From assembly GCA_035762345.1 (NCBI GenBank), contig DASTPE010000127.1, forward strand, positions 1 through 33,704: 33,704 nucleotides of DNA, in the 5' to 3' direction. The stretch comes from SCGC-AG-212-J23 sp035762345. Lineage in GTDB: Bacteria; Pseudomonadota; Gammaproteobacteria; Burkholderiales; SG8-39. Below, piece by piece: positions 24,732 to 31,285 of the stretch (positions within the stretch are counted from its first letter, which is position 1; each line of letters starts with the position of its first letter). The position numbers were made by a program, and so were the translations under genes. The notes beneath the pieces are model-generated. The model worked only from the letters and a program-made list of their open reading frames with translations. It was not told the DNA's origin and searched no databases.

Positions 24732-25331
24732 ATGGAGATCCTGGTCTTGTACTACAGCGTCGGCGGCTCGGTGAGACGCATGGCGGAGCTCATCGCGTCG
24801 GGAATCGAGCGCGTTCCGGGCGCCGAGGCGCGCGTGCGCACCGTTCCCCGCGTCAGCGCCGGATCTATGGACGTCACGCCGCCCTCCTCGCTGCCCGAGT
24901 CCGGTCCGCCCTACGCGGAGCCGCGCGATCTCGAAGAATGCGCCGGTCTCGCGCTCGGCAGCCCCACGCGCTTCGGCAACATGGCGGCGCCGCTCAAGCA
25001 CTTCCTCGACGGCACTGTGCTCCTTTGGCATCGCGGCGCGCTTGCCGGCAAGCCCGCGTGCGTGTTCACCTCCACCGGAAGCCTGCACGGCGGCCAGGAA
25101 ACGACGCTCGTCTCGATGATGTTTCCGCTCCTTCACCACGGCATGCTGGTGATGGGCCTGCCTTATACGCTCGCCGATCTGAACGCAACACGGAGCGGCG
25201 GCACGCCTTACGGCCCGAGCCACCATGCCGGCGTCGCGGACGACGAGCCGATCACCGAGCGCGAGCGCGCGTTGTGCATCGAGCAGGGCAAGCGCCTTGC
25301 GGAGATCGCCGTACGGCTAAGCCACAGATAG
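24732..25331 (+). CDS. wrbA: NAD(P)H:quinone oxidoreductase WrbA
   Basis: A flavodoxin-like FMN protein that reduces quinones by two electrons. The 199-residue protein has the phosphate-binding loop YYSVGGSVRRMAELI, the flavin-contacting SPTRFGNMAAPLKHFLD and the WrbA-typical STGSLHGGQETTL. YGPSHHAG also occurs; length is as expected (about 198-200 aa). It is divergent from the YihY gene with only 4 bp between starts. The next two genes follow at once, and the wrbA/lipoprotein/DUF2069 run looks like one short operon. Confidence 0.96.
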   Translation: MEILVLYYSVGGSVRRMAELIASGIERVPGAEARVRTVPRVSAGSMDVTPPSSLPESGPPYAEPRDLEECAGLALGSPTRFGNMAAPLKHFLDGTVLLWHRGALAGKPACVFTSTGSLHGGQETTLVSMMFPLLHHGMLVMGLPYTLADLNATRSGGTPYGPSHHAGVADDEPITERERALCIEQGKRLAEIAVRLSHR

Positions 25332-25333
25332 TT

Positions 25334-25522
25334 CTGATATGGGTTGTAGCGGCGTCTTGTCTGCCAGGGTGCACGCGCGAGCAGACGTACGGCGCCGGGC
25401 AGGCGTGGCAGCGGCAGGAGTGCATTCGGATCCCGGACAAGGCGGAATACGAACGTTGCATGCGGGACGCGGACCGCAGCTACGACACCTACCGGCGGGA
25501 GACTGGCGCAGAGGGAAAATGA
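25334..25522 (+). CDS. Small lipoprotein, start uncertain
   Basis: An open frame between wrbA and the DUF2069 gene encodes a hydrophobic stretch, a lipobox-like CLPGC and a polar tail of about 48 residues (REQTYGAGQAWQRQEC, then YERCMRDADRSYDTYRRE). Cysteines recur in the tail. Its TGA overlaps the ATG of the next gene (ATGA), which supports real translation. There is no ATG; candidate starts are CTG 25334, ATA 25337 or GTG 25274 inside wrbA. I use CTG 25334 as a placeholder. It is probably an outer-envelope lipoprotein. I do not recognise a function. Confidence 0.6.
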   Translation: MIWVVAASCLPGCTREQTYGAGQAWQRQECIRIPDKAEYERCMRDADRSYDTYRRETGAEGK

Positions 25523-25866
25523 GCGGCAAGCCGCTCGCTCGCATGGCCGCAGCGGGCGCGCTCGGCGCACTGATCGTGTTGGGCCTTGCCTGGGAGCTGT
25601 GGCTGGCGCCGCTACGCCCCGGCGGCTCGCTTCTGGCATTGAAGGCGCTGCCTCTGGCACTGGCACTCGGCGGGATCCTCAAGGGCAAGCGCTACACCTA
25701 CCAGTGGTCCAGCATGCTGATCCTTGCCTACCTCGCCGAAGGCGTGACGAGGGCGTGGTCCGAAGCGGGAATGGCTCGAGCGCTTGCGAACGCCGAAATC
25801 ATCCTAAGCCTGGCGTTCTTCGCAGCTGCGGTCAGTTATGCCCGGTTGACCCGAGCAGCCGCTTAG
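25519..25866 (+). CDS. DUF2069 inner-membrane protein
   Basis: A 115-residue membrane protein with four hydrophobic segments and the DUF2069 core KALPLALALGGILKGKRYTYQWSSMLILAYLAEG. ATG 25519 is chosen because a GAGG ribosome site lies just upstream and it overlaps the lipoprotein stop by 4 nt. The function of the family is unknown; it often follows wrbA in beta- and gammaproteobacteria. The 3' end overlaps the convergent lyase gene by 35 bp. Confidence 0.9.
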   Translation: MSGKPLARMAAAGALGALIVLGLAWELWLAPLRPGGSLLALKALPLALALGGILKGKRYTYQWSSMLILAYLAEGVTRAWSEAGMARALANAEIILSLAFFAAAVSYARLTRAAA

Positions 25867-26656
25867 CCGCCGAGTAGATCGGCACTTCGATCAGCGCGCC
25901 GTCGACCTTCGCGCGGTCCTTGCCCGCCGCGCGTGCCCTCTCGAATGCTTCGACGATTCGCCTGGCGCGCGAGAGTTCTCTTGCGCTTGCTGTGAACACG
26001 CGGTTGATCGCGCGGGCGTGCGAGGGCTCGACGAGGCTCTTCCTTCGGTAGCCCAGGCGCTTGGCATAGCGCGCGTCGGCCACCGCGCCCTTTACGTCGC
26101 TGAAGGTGTAGGGACAGTCGATCGCCTCGACGCCAGCCGCCCGGCACTCGACCAGGAAACGCGCACGCACGTAGGCGAGCTCGTCGCCCTTGCGGCTTCG
26201 CGCCGTGCCAAGGTCGGCCACCATGTCTTCGCTCGCGACGAGGAGCGCGCTCACGCGCAAACTGGCTTTTGCAATCTGAAAAGTATTGACAAGCCCCGCC
26301 GCGGTTTCCACATTGGGCACGAGCTCGACCGCACCACCGGTGGCTTTCTCCAACGCTACGACCTGCTGCGAGGAGGCCACCTTCGACATCATGATGATGT
26401 CGGGCCTGCCTGCGAGGACGCCGCGCAGGTCGTCGTTGCCACAAGTTTCGAGCGGATTGATGCGCACCGCCGCCACTGCGCCGGCTTCGCGCCAGCGGTC
26501 GAACACCTCGCGCGAGAGCTCTCGCGCGCGCGACCTCAGCTCCGGCGGGGTGAAATCCTCGAGCTCGAGGATGACCACGTCGGCACCGCTGCGCGCCGCC
26601 GCGCGGTGCGCGGCGGGATCGGCGCCGGGGACGAACAGCCATGTGCGCCGCTTCAC
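25832..26656 (-). CDS. HpcH/HpaI aldolase family CoA-ester lyase (CitE-like)
   Basis: A 274-residue TIM-barrel protein of the CitE/malyl-CoA lyase group. It shows RRTWLFVPGADP at the N-terminus, ILELEDFTPP in place of the usual DLEDGV-type strand, the substrate-arginine strand AAVRINP, the metal-ligand glutamate in VPNVETAAG (Glu118) and the acidic pair in ASEDMVADLG (143-148). These support a Mg-dependent C-C lyase acting on a CoA ester such as malyl-, methylmalyl- or citramalyl-CoA; the substrate is not readable. The start is GTG 26656. It lies 21 nt downstream of leuA on the same strand, and co-transcription is possible. Confidence 0.87.
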   Translation of the reverse strand: MKRRTWLFVPGADPAAHRAAARSGADVVILELEDFTPPELRSRARELSREVFDRWREAGAVAAVRINPLETCGNDDLRGVLAGRPDIIMMSKVASSQQVVALEKATGGAVELVPNVETAAGLVNTFQIAKASLRVSALLVASEDMVADLGTARSRKGDELAYVRARFLVECRAAGVEAIDCPYTFSDVKGAVADARYAKRLGYRRKSLVEPSHARAINRVFTASARELSRARRIVEAFERARAAGKDRAKVDGALIEVPIYSAAKRLLGSTGHN

Positions 26657-26677
26657 GGGCAGGCAGCTCGTTGGTAG

Positions 26678-28228
26678 CTAGAGCTGGTGCTGAGGGTTGA
26701 GCCGCTCGATCTTGCTCTCGAGCTTATTCAGGGCGCTGATGTAAGCCTTGGCCGAGGCGACGACAATGTCGGTGTCAGCGCCCACCCCGTTCACAATGCG
26801 TCCGCCCTTCGACAGACGCACCGTGACCTCGCCCTGGGACTCGGTGCCGGTCGTGACCGCGTTGACCGAATAAAGCAGTAGCTCCGCGCCGCTCCTTGCG
26901 ATGCTCTCGATCGCCTTGAAGGTCGCGTCGACCGGCCCGTCGCCCTGCGCGTCAGCCCGAAGTTCCTTCGAATTCTGGTTGAGAACCACCGTCGCGTGCG
27001 GCCTTTCCCCCATGCCGCTCGCCTGGTTCATGGTGACGAGCTTCCAGTGCTCCTCGCCCGAGCGCCCGGCTTCCTGCGCCACCAGCGCCTGGAGGTCCTC
27101 GTCGAAGATCTCGGCCTTCTTGTCGGCGAGGTCCTTGAAGCGCTGAAACGCCTTGTTGTAGGCGTCCTCGCTTTCGAGATCGATCCCGAGCTCCTTCAGG
27201 CGCTGCTTGAACGCGTTCCTGCCGGAGAGCTTGCCGAGCACGATCTTGTTTGTGCTCCAGCCCACATCCTCGGCGCGCATGATCTCGTAGGTCTGGCGCG
27301 CCTTCAGCACGCCGTCCTGGTGGATCCCCGAGGCGTGTGCAAAGGCGTTCGCGCCGACCACCGCCTTGTTCGGCTGCACGACGAAGCCCGTGATCTGCGA
27401 CACGAGCCGCGACGTAGGAACGATGTGGGTCGTATCGATGCCCACGTCGAGATCGAAGAAGTCGTGGCGCGTCTTCACCGCCATGACGACTTCCTCAAGC
27501 GAAGTGTTGCCGGCGCGCTCGCCCAGGCCGTTGATGGTGCATTCGATCTGGCGCGCGCCGCCGATCTGCACCGCGGCGAGCGAATTGGCGACCGCCATGC
27601 CGAGGTCGTTGTGGCAATGCACGCTCCACACCGCTTTGTCGGAATTGGGAATCTTGTGTCTGAGCTGCTTGATGAATTCGCCGAACTGCTGCGGCACGGC
27701 GTAGCCCACCGTATCCGGAATGTTGATGGTGGTCGCTCCCTCCTTGATCACCGCCTCGAGCACCCGGCAGAGGAAATCCAGCTCGGAGCGGGACCCGTCT
27801 TCCGGCGAAAACTCGACGTCGGGACACGCGTTCTTGGCGAATCGCACCGAGAGCTTCGCCTGCTCGAGCACCTGCGCGGGCGTCATGCGGAGCTTCTTTT
27901 CCATGTGAAGCGCGCTAGTCGCGATGAAGGTGTGGATGCGCCACGATCTTGCGCCCTTCAGCGCGTCGATGCCGCGCTGGATGTCGCGGTCGTTGGCGCG
28001 GCACAGTCCGCATACCGTGGAATCCTTGATCGCGTTGGCGATCGCGCGCACCGCCTCGAAGTCGCCGTTGGACGAGGCGGGGAACCCAGCCTCGATCACG
28101 TCAACCTTCATGCGCTCGAGCGCCCGGGCGATGCGCAGCTTCTCCTCCCGCGTCATGGATGCGCCCGGACTTTGCTCGCCGTCGCGCATGGTGGTGTCGA
28201 AAATGATCAGCTTGTCTGTCGTTCTCAT
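26678..28228 (-). CDS. leuA: 2-isopropylmalate synthase
   Basis: The first committed step of leucine synthesis: acetyl-CoA plus 2-oxoisovalerate to 2-isopropylmalate. The 516-residue protein has the catalytic FDTTMRDGEQSPG, the metal-binding VHCHNDLGMAVAN and GLGERAGNTSLEE. A C-terminal LeuA dimerisation/regulatory domain (from about 390) binds leucine for feedback inhibition in the family. ATG 28228 is selected over the upstream GTG/ATG-like starts because AAGGA lies 8 nt before it and because MRTTDKLIIFDTT matches the family N-terminus. It is preceded by a leucine-rich leader peptide and a hairpin adjoining this ribosome site, so expression is probably attenuated by leucine supply. Confidence 0.97.
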   Translation of the reverse strand: MRTTDKLIIFDTTMRDGEQSPGASMTREEKLRIARALERMKVDVIEAGFPASSNGDFEAVRAIANAIKDSTVCGLCRANDRDIQRGIDALKGARSWRIHTFIATSALHMEKKLRMTPAQVLEQAKLSVRFAKNACPDVEFSPEDGSRSELDFLCRVLEAVIKEGATTINIPDTVGYAVPQQFGEFIKQLRHKIPNSDKAVWSVHCHNDLGMAVANSLAAVQIGGARQIECTINGLGERAGNTSLEEVVMAVKTRHDFFDLDVGIDTTHIVPTSRLVSQITGFVVQPNKAVVGANAFAHASGIHQDGVLKARQTYEIMRAEDVGWSTNKIVLGKLSGRNAFKQRLKELGIDLESEDAYNKAFQRFKDLADKKAEIFDEDLQALVAQEAGRSGEEHWKLVTMNQASGMGERPHATVVLNQNSKELRADAQGDGPVDATFKAIESIARSGAELLLYSVNAVTTGTESQGEVTVRLSKGGRIVNGVGADTDIVVASAKAYISALNKLESKIERLNPQHQL

Positions 28229-28236
28229 GGAATGAG

Positions 28237-28286
28237 TCCTTGGCCTGGTTTCAGGCCTGGTCACAACACGGATTGTAGGCAGGAGT
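28237..28286 (-). promoter_or_regulatory. Candidate leuA attenuator with alternative pairings over the ribosome-binding site
   Basis: On the minus strand, GGCCTG (28257-28252) pairs with CAGGCC (28247-28242) through a 4-nt loop, leaving the leuA site AAGGA (28241-28237) free. Alternatively TCCTGCCT (28284-28277), just after the leader-peptide stop, can pair with AGGC (28246-28243) and AGGA (28240-28237) with a 2-nt bulge, masking that site. The two share AGGC and exclude each other. There is no T-run, so translational rather than intrinsic-terminator control is suggested. Confidence 0.45.
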
Positions 28287-28288
28287 AT

Positions 28289-28378
28289 TTAGCGCGCGCG
28301 GCGCAGCAGCAGGCTCAGCGCGAGGAGCGCCGAGGGAAGGAGCCGGCAGAAAAGCGGCGAAAGCACAGCCTGTTGCAT
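28289..28378 (-). CDS. Leucine-rich leader peptide of leuA (leuL-like)
   Basis: An ATG-to-TAA frame of 29 residues lies 60 nt before leuA on the same strand. Ten of the residues are leucine, including ALLAL and a SLLL run (three adjacent CTG codons) close to the end, followed by RRAR. This is the hallmark of an amino-acid attenuator: ribosomes slow on Leu codons when charged tRNA-Leu is scarce. Enterobacterial leuL works on the same principle with four adjacent Leu codons. The ATG has no Shine-Dalgarno but follows a TATAGT -10-like element by 6 nt. Leader function is an inference from composition, position and the RNA pairings next to leuA. Confidence 0.7.
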   Translation of the reverse strand: MQQAVLSPLFCRLLPSALLALSLLLRRAR

Positions 28379-28384
28379 GATGGC

Positions 28385-28393
28385 ACTATAGCC
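28385..28393. promoter_or_regulatory. Overlapping divergent -10 elements for the leuA leader and the MFS gene
   Basis: The sequence ACTATAGCC gives TATAGT on the minus strand (28390-28385), 6 nt before the leader-peptide ATG. It gives TATAGC on the plus strand (28388-28393), 6 nt before the MFS ATG at 28400. The two sites share three base pairs, so polymerases could not open both at once. A weak TTGCGC (minus, 28414-28409) could be a -35 for the leu side. Confidence 0.4.
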
Positions 28394-28399
28394 CGAAAA

Positions 28400-29620
28400 A
28401 TGAATCCCGCGCAACTCAGCGCCGGCCGCCTGCTCGCCATCTGCTCGGCGCGCGTGTTTCTCTTCGCCACTTTCATGACGGTGGCGGCGGTCATTCCGCT
28501 CATCACGGTCGAATGGGCGCTCAGCGCGACCGCGGCCGGCGCGATCGTGTCGAGCTTCACCTTCTGCTACGCGGCCTCGGTGTTCGGCTTCGCCTGGGCC
28601 GCCGACCATTTCGGCGCGAAGCGAATGGTGGTCGTTTCGGCCATCGCCGCCGCGTTGGCGAGCGCGACCTTCGGGTTTCTCGCCCGGGACTGGTGGTCGG
28701 CCGTGCTGGTCTACGGCCTGGTCGGCCTTGCGCAAGGCGGCGTGTATACCCCGCTCGTCATGCTCCTGTCCGACGAGGTGGCTCCGGCAAGGCGCGGCCG
28801 GGCGATGGGCTGGCTCATCGCCTCGACCTCAGTCGGCTATTGCGCGTCGCTTGCCGCGGCGGCGCTTGGCATCGCGCTCGGCGGCTGGCAGGCCGCGTTC
28901 GTTCTTAGCGGGCTGCTACCCGCGGCCGGAGCAGTCATGCTGCTCGCCTCGATCGCGCCGTTCACGAACCGCATCCACCCGCGCCCGGCACAGGTGCGGC
29001 TGCGCGACGAGATCGTGCACAACCGCGACTCGCGCCTGTTGATTGCCGGCTACACCGGCCATTCGTGGGAGCTGCTCGGGATGTGGGCCTGGGTGCCCGC
29101 TTTCCTCGCCGCCGGGTTCGCGCTCAAGGGCGCGGCGGTGAGCGGCGCTGCGATGTCGGGCGCGTGGCTCTCCGCCCTGCTCCACGCGGTTGGCGCAGTC
29201 TCTGCGTTCACAATGGGACGCCTCTCCGATCGCACCGGCCGCCGTCCGGTGCTCGTCGCGCTTGCCGCGGCCGGCGCGATCGTCTCATGCGCCATCGGCT
29301 GGCTGGTCCACGCACCGTCGCTCGTTCTCGTCCCGCTCGTCCTCGCCTATGCCTTCGTTACGCTCGGCGATTCGCCGGTGCTGACGACCGCGATCTCGGA
29401 AGCCGTGCGTCCTGGCTACCTCGGCGCAGTGCTCGCATGGCGAGGCTTCGCCGGGTTCGGCGCCGGCGCGATCGCGCCGCTGGCGGTGGGCCTGGTGCTC
29501 GACGCGGCCGTCGGCGCCGGCGCAACACCCCCGATTTCCTGGGGCCTCGCCTTCGTCGCGCTCGGCTTCGGCGGCGCGATCGCGCTTACCTGCGCGCTCG
29601 CGCTGCGCCCCGTCCGATGA
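28400..29620 (+). CDS. MFS transporter
   Basis: A 406-residue major facilitator with about 12 hydrophobic segments. The inter-helix 2-3 motif reads DHFGAKRMVVV and the corresponding C-half loop DRTGRRPVLV, the usual MFS signature at both positions. The substrate is not identifiable. ATG 28400 begins just before the first membrane helix; a much longer open frame upstream is antisense to leuA and not real. There is no Shine-Dalgarno before the ATG, and a -10-like TATAGC lies 6 nt upstream. The TGA overlaps the ATG of the NUDIX gene (ATGA), so the two are coupled. Confidence 0.9.
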   Translation: MNPAQLSAGRLLAICSARVFLFATFMTVAAVIPLITVEWALSATAAGAIVSSFTFCYAASVFGFAWAADHFGAKRMVVVSAIAAALASATFGFLARDWWSAVLVYGLVGLAQGGVYTPLVMLLSDEVAPARRGRAMGWLIASTSVGYCASLAAAALGIALGGWQAAFVLSGLLPAAGAVMLLASIAPFTNRIHPRPAQVRLRDEIVHNRDSRLLIAGYTGHSWELLGMWAWVPAFLAAGFALKGAAVSGAAMSGAWLSALLHAVGAVSAFTMGRLSDRTGRRPVLVALAAAGAIVSCAIGWLVHAPSLVLVPLVLAYAFVTLGDSPVLTTAISEAVRPGYLGAVLAWRGFAGFGAGAIAPLAVGLVLDAAVGAGATPPISWGLAFVALGFGGAIALTCALALRPVR

Positions 29621-30354
29621 GCATCGACCCTTCACGCTACGTGCGCTTCATGACCGCGGGTCGCCAGATTGGCTGGCTCACGCCAACGCTCGCGGCGCGG
29701 CTAAAAGCCTGGCCCGCGGTTTTCAAGTGCAGTCCTGAGAATGTCGCTCTTCACAATGTCCAGGATTTCCCTTCGGTTGTCGAAGCCCTCGCCGCTGAAG
29801 GCTTCATCCCGGGATGGCGGGACGAGCGCTACCGCATCGAGGATCTCTTCGAGATCGAGCGGGCGGCGGCGCGGCCGTTCGGACTCACTACGCACGCGGT
29901 GCATGTCAATGGAATCTCCTTCGATGGAAGGATGTGGCTCGCGCGACGCAGCGCGACCAAGCCGATCGATCCCGCGCTGCTCGACAATCTCGTCGGCGGC
30001 GGCCTGACCTCAGGATTGTCGGTTGAACAGGTCCTGATCAAAGAAGCGTGGGAGGAAGCCGGGATTCCCGCCGAGATCGCGCGGCGCGCACGCCCAGGCG
30101 GCACCGCGCACATCCTGCGCGCGGTGCCCGAGGGCGTGCAATCCGAAGTAGTCCACGTCTACGATCTCGAGCTACCCGACGGATTCCAACCGCGCAACCA
30201 GGACGGCGAAGTATCGGAATTTCTGTTGGTGGAATTTGCTGAAGTGGAAAGGCTGGAGCTGACGCTCGAAGCGCGACTCGTGGCGAGGGACTACTTCAGT
30301 CGAGGAAGCGCACGCCCCGGGTCTGGGCCCGCAGGCGCGGATCCCTCGACCTGA
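29617..30354 (+). CDS. NUDIX hydrolase with N-terminal DUF4743 domain
   Basis: A 245-residue protein. An N-terminal DUF4743 region (about 1-110) with VGWLTP-like RQIGWLTPTLAARL is followed by a NUDIX domain. The NUDIX box GGLTSGLSVEQVLIKEAWEE keeps the metal-binding KExxEE core but has Leu at the first Glu position. This matches the related eukaryotic proteins fused to or resembling thiamine pyrophosphokinase. Hydrolysis of a diphosphate-linked substrate, possibly an oxidised thiamine diphosphate form, is a family-level guess. It is coupled to the MFS gene. The last 59 bp overlap the convergent dehydrogenase gene; the final 15 residues are low-complexity. Confidence 0.9.
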   Translation: MSIDPSRYVRFMTAGRQIGWLTPTLAARLKAWPAVFKCSPENVALHNVQDFPSVVEALAAEGFIPGWRDERYRIEDLFEIERAAARPFGLTTHAVHVNGISFDGRMWLARRSATKPIDPALLDNLVGGGLTSGLSVEQVLIKEAWEEAGIPAEIARRARPGGTAHILRAVPEGVQSEVVHVYDLELPDGFQPRNQDGEVSEFLLVEFAEVERLELTLEARLVARDYFSRGSARPGSGPAGADPST

Positions 30355-31285
30355 TCGTCAGCGGCCTGCCTTCCAGCGCCTCGCGGCAGCGCTCGAGCGT
30401 TTCAGCCTCGAGCCGGGCCATCGCTTCGCGGGTGTAGAAGGTGAGGTGCGGCGAGAGGATGACGTTATCCATTGCGTAGAGCGCGCTCAGTGGATGTTCC
30501 CGCCTCGCCAGCGGCTCCACGCTATAAGCATCCAGCGCGGCGCCGGCCAGCCGGCCGCTTTGCAGATTTCGCAACAGCGCCGATTCATCGACGATCGCGC
30601 CACGCGAAACGTTGATCAGAAAGGCGCCCGGCTTCATCGACCGAAGCTCGGCTTCGCCCACGAGGTGGCGCGTCTCGTCGTTCAGCACGCAATGAATGGA
30701 CACGAAGTCGCTCTCCGCGAGCATCGCGTGCAGGTTCCGGTGCGTGGCGGTTGGGACGTAGGGGTCGTAGGACAGCACGCGCATGCGGAAAGCGGCGGCC
30801 ATGCGCGCAAACGCCGAGCCAATGCGCCCAAGCCCCACGAGCCCGACTGTCTTGCCGGCGAGGTCGCTTCCCAGCCACTCGCCGGTCGGCCATACCCAGC
30901 CTTCCAGGTCCATGGCGCGCTGCAGCAGCTTCAGTTTCCTCGCGAGCGCTATCATCAGCGCGAACGCCCCTTCGGCCACCGTCCCCTCGGCGTATTCCGG
31001 AACGTTGACCACCGGGACGCCGCGGCTGCGCGCCGCGGCGAGGTCGATCGCATCGATGCCCACGCCGTACTTCACAATCGCCTTCAGCGTGCGAGCATTG
31101 TCGATTACCCGGCGTGTGATTGGCGTGTAGCACATCAGCAAGACCGTCGCTTCTTCCGCCTCGCGGACGAGAATGTCCTCCGCGACGTTCTCCGGAAGTA
31201 GAACGAGCTCGTGTCCTGCTTCGCGCAGCGCGGCATCGACCGCGGGAAGCTCGAGCTCGCGATCGGTGCGAACTATCCTGGCCAC
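30296..31285 (-). CDS. D-2-hydroxyacid dehydrogenase (NAD-binding, phosphoglycerate-dehydrogenase-like)
   Basis: A 329-residue D-isomer-specific 2-hydroxyacid dehydrogenase. The NAD motif is GLVGLGRIG (GxGxxG at 151-156). Catalytic residues are Arg228 in INVSRGAIVD, Glu257 in ALDAYSVEP and His280 in LSPHLTFYTREAM. The substrate strand has VKYGVGIDAIDL. It resembles the C-terminal-binding-protein/PGDH-like group; the substrate is not certain. Start GTG 31285 overlaps the stop of the upstream flavoprotein by 13 bp, which indicates translational coupling. It is the last gene of a minus-strand EamA/flavoprotein/dehydrogenase run. Confidence 0.9.
   Translation of the reverse strand: MARIVRTDRELELPAVDAALREAGHELVLLPENVAEDILVREAEEATVLLMCYTPITRRVIDNARTLKAIVKYGVGIDAIDLAAARSRGVPVVNVPEYAEGTVAEGAFALMIALARKLKLLQRAMDLEGWVWPTGEWLGSDLAGKTVGLVGLGRIGSAFARMAAAFRMRVLSYDPYVPTATHRNLHAMLAESDFVSIHCVLNDETRHLVGEAELRSMKPGAFLINVSRGAIVDESALLRNLQSGRLAGAALDAYSVEPLARREHPLSALYAMDNVILSPHLTFYTREAMARLEAETLERCREALEGRPLTIRSRDPRLRAQTRGVRFLD

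Noticed and set aside
24938..25330. Extended upstream reading of the small lipoprotein frame through wrbA
   Set aside because: It is out of frame within a well-conserved flavoprotein. Only the part after wrbA looks like a signal sequence with lipobox.
26996..28399. Long upstream extension of the MFS frame
   Set aside because: It is antisense to leuA and low-complexity. The MFS domain starts at ATG 28400 and the extension matches no transporter feature.
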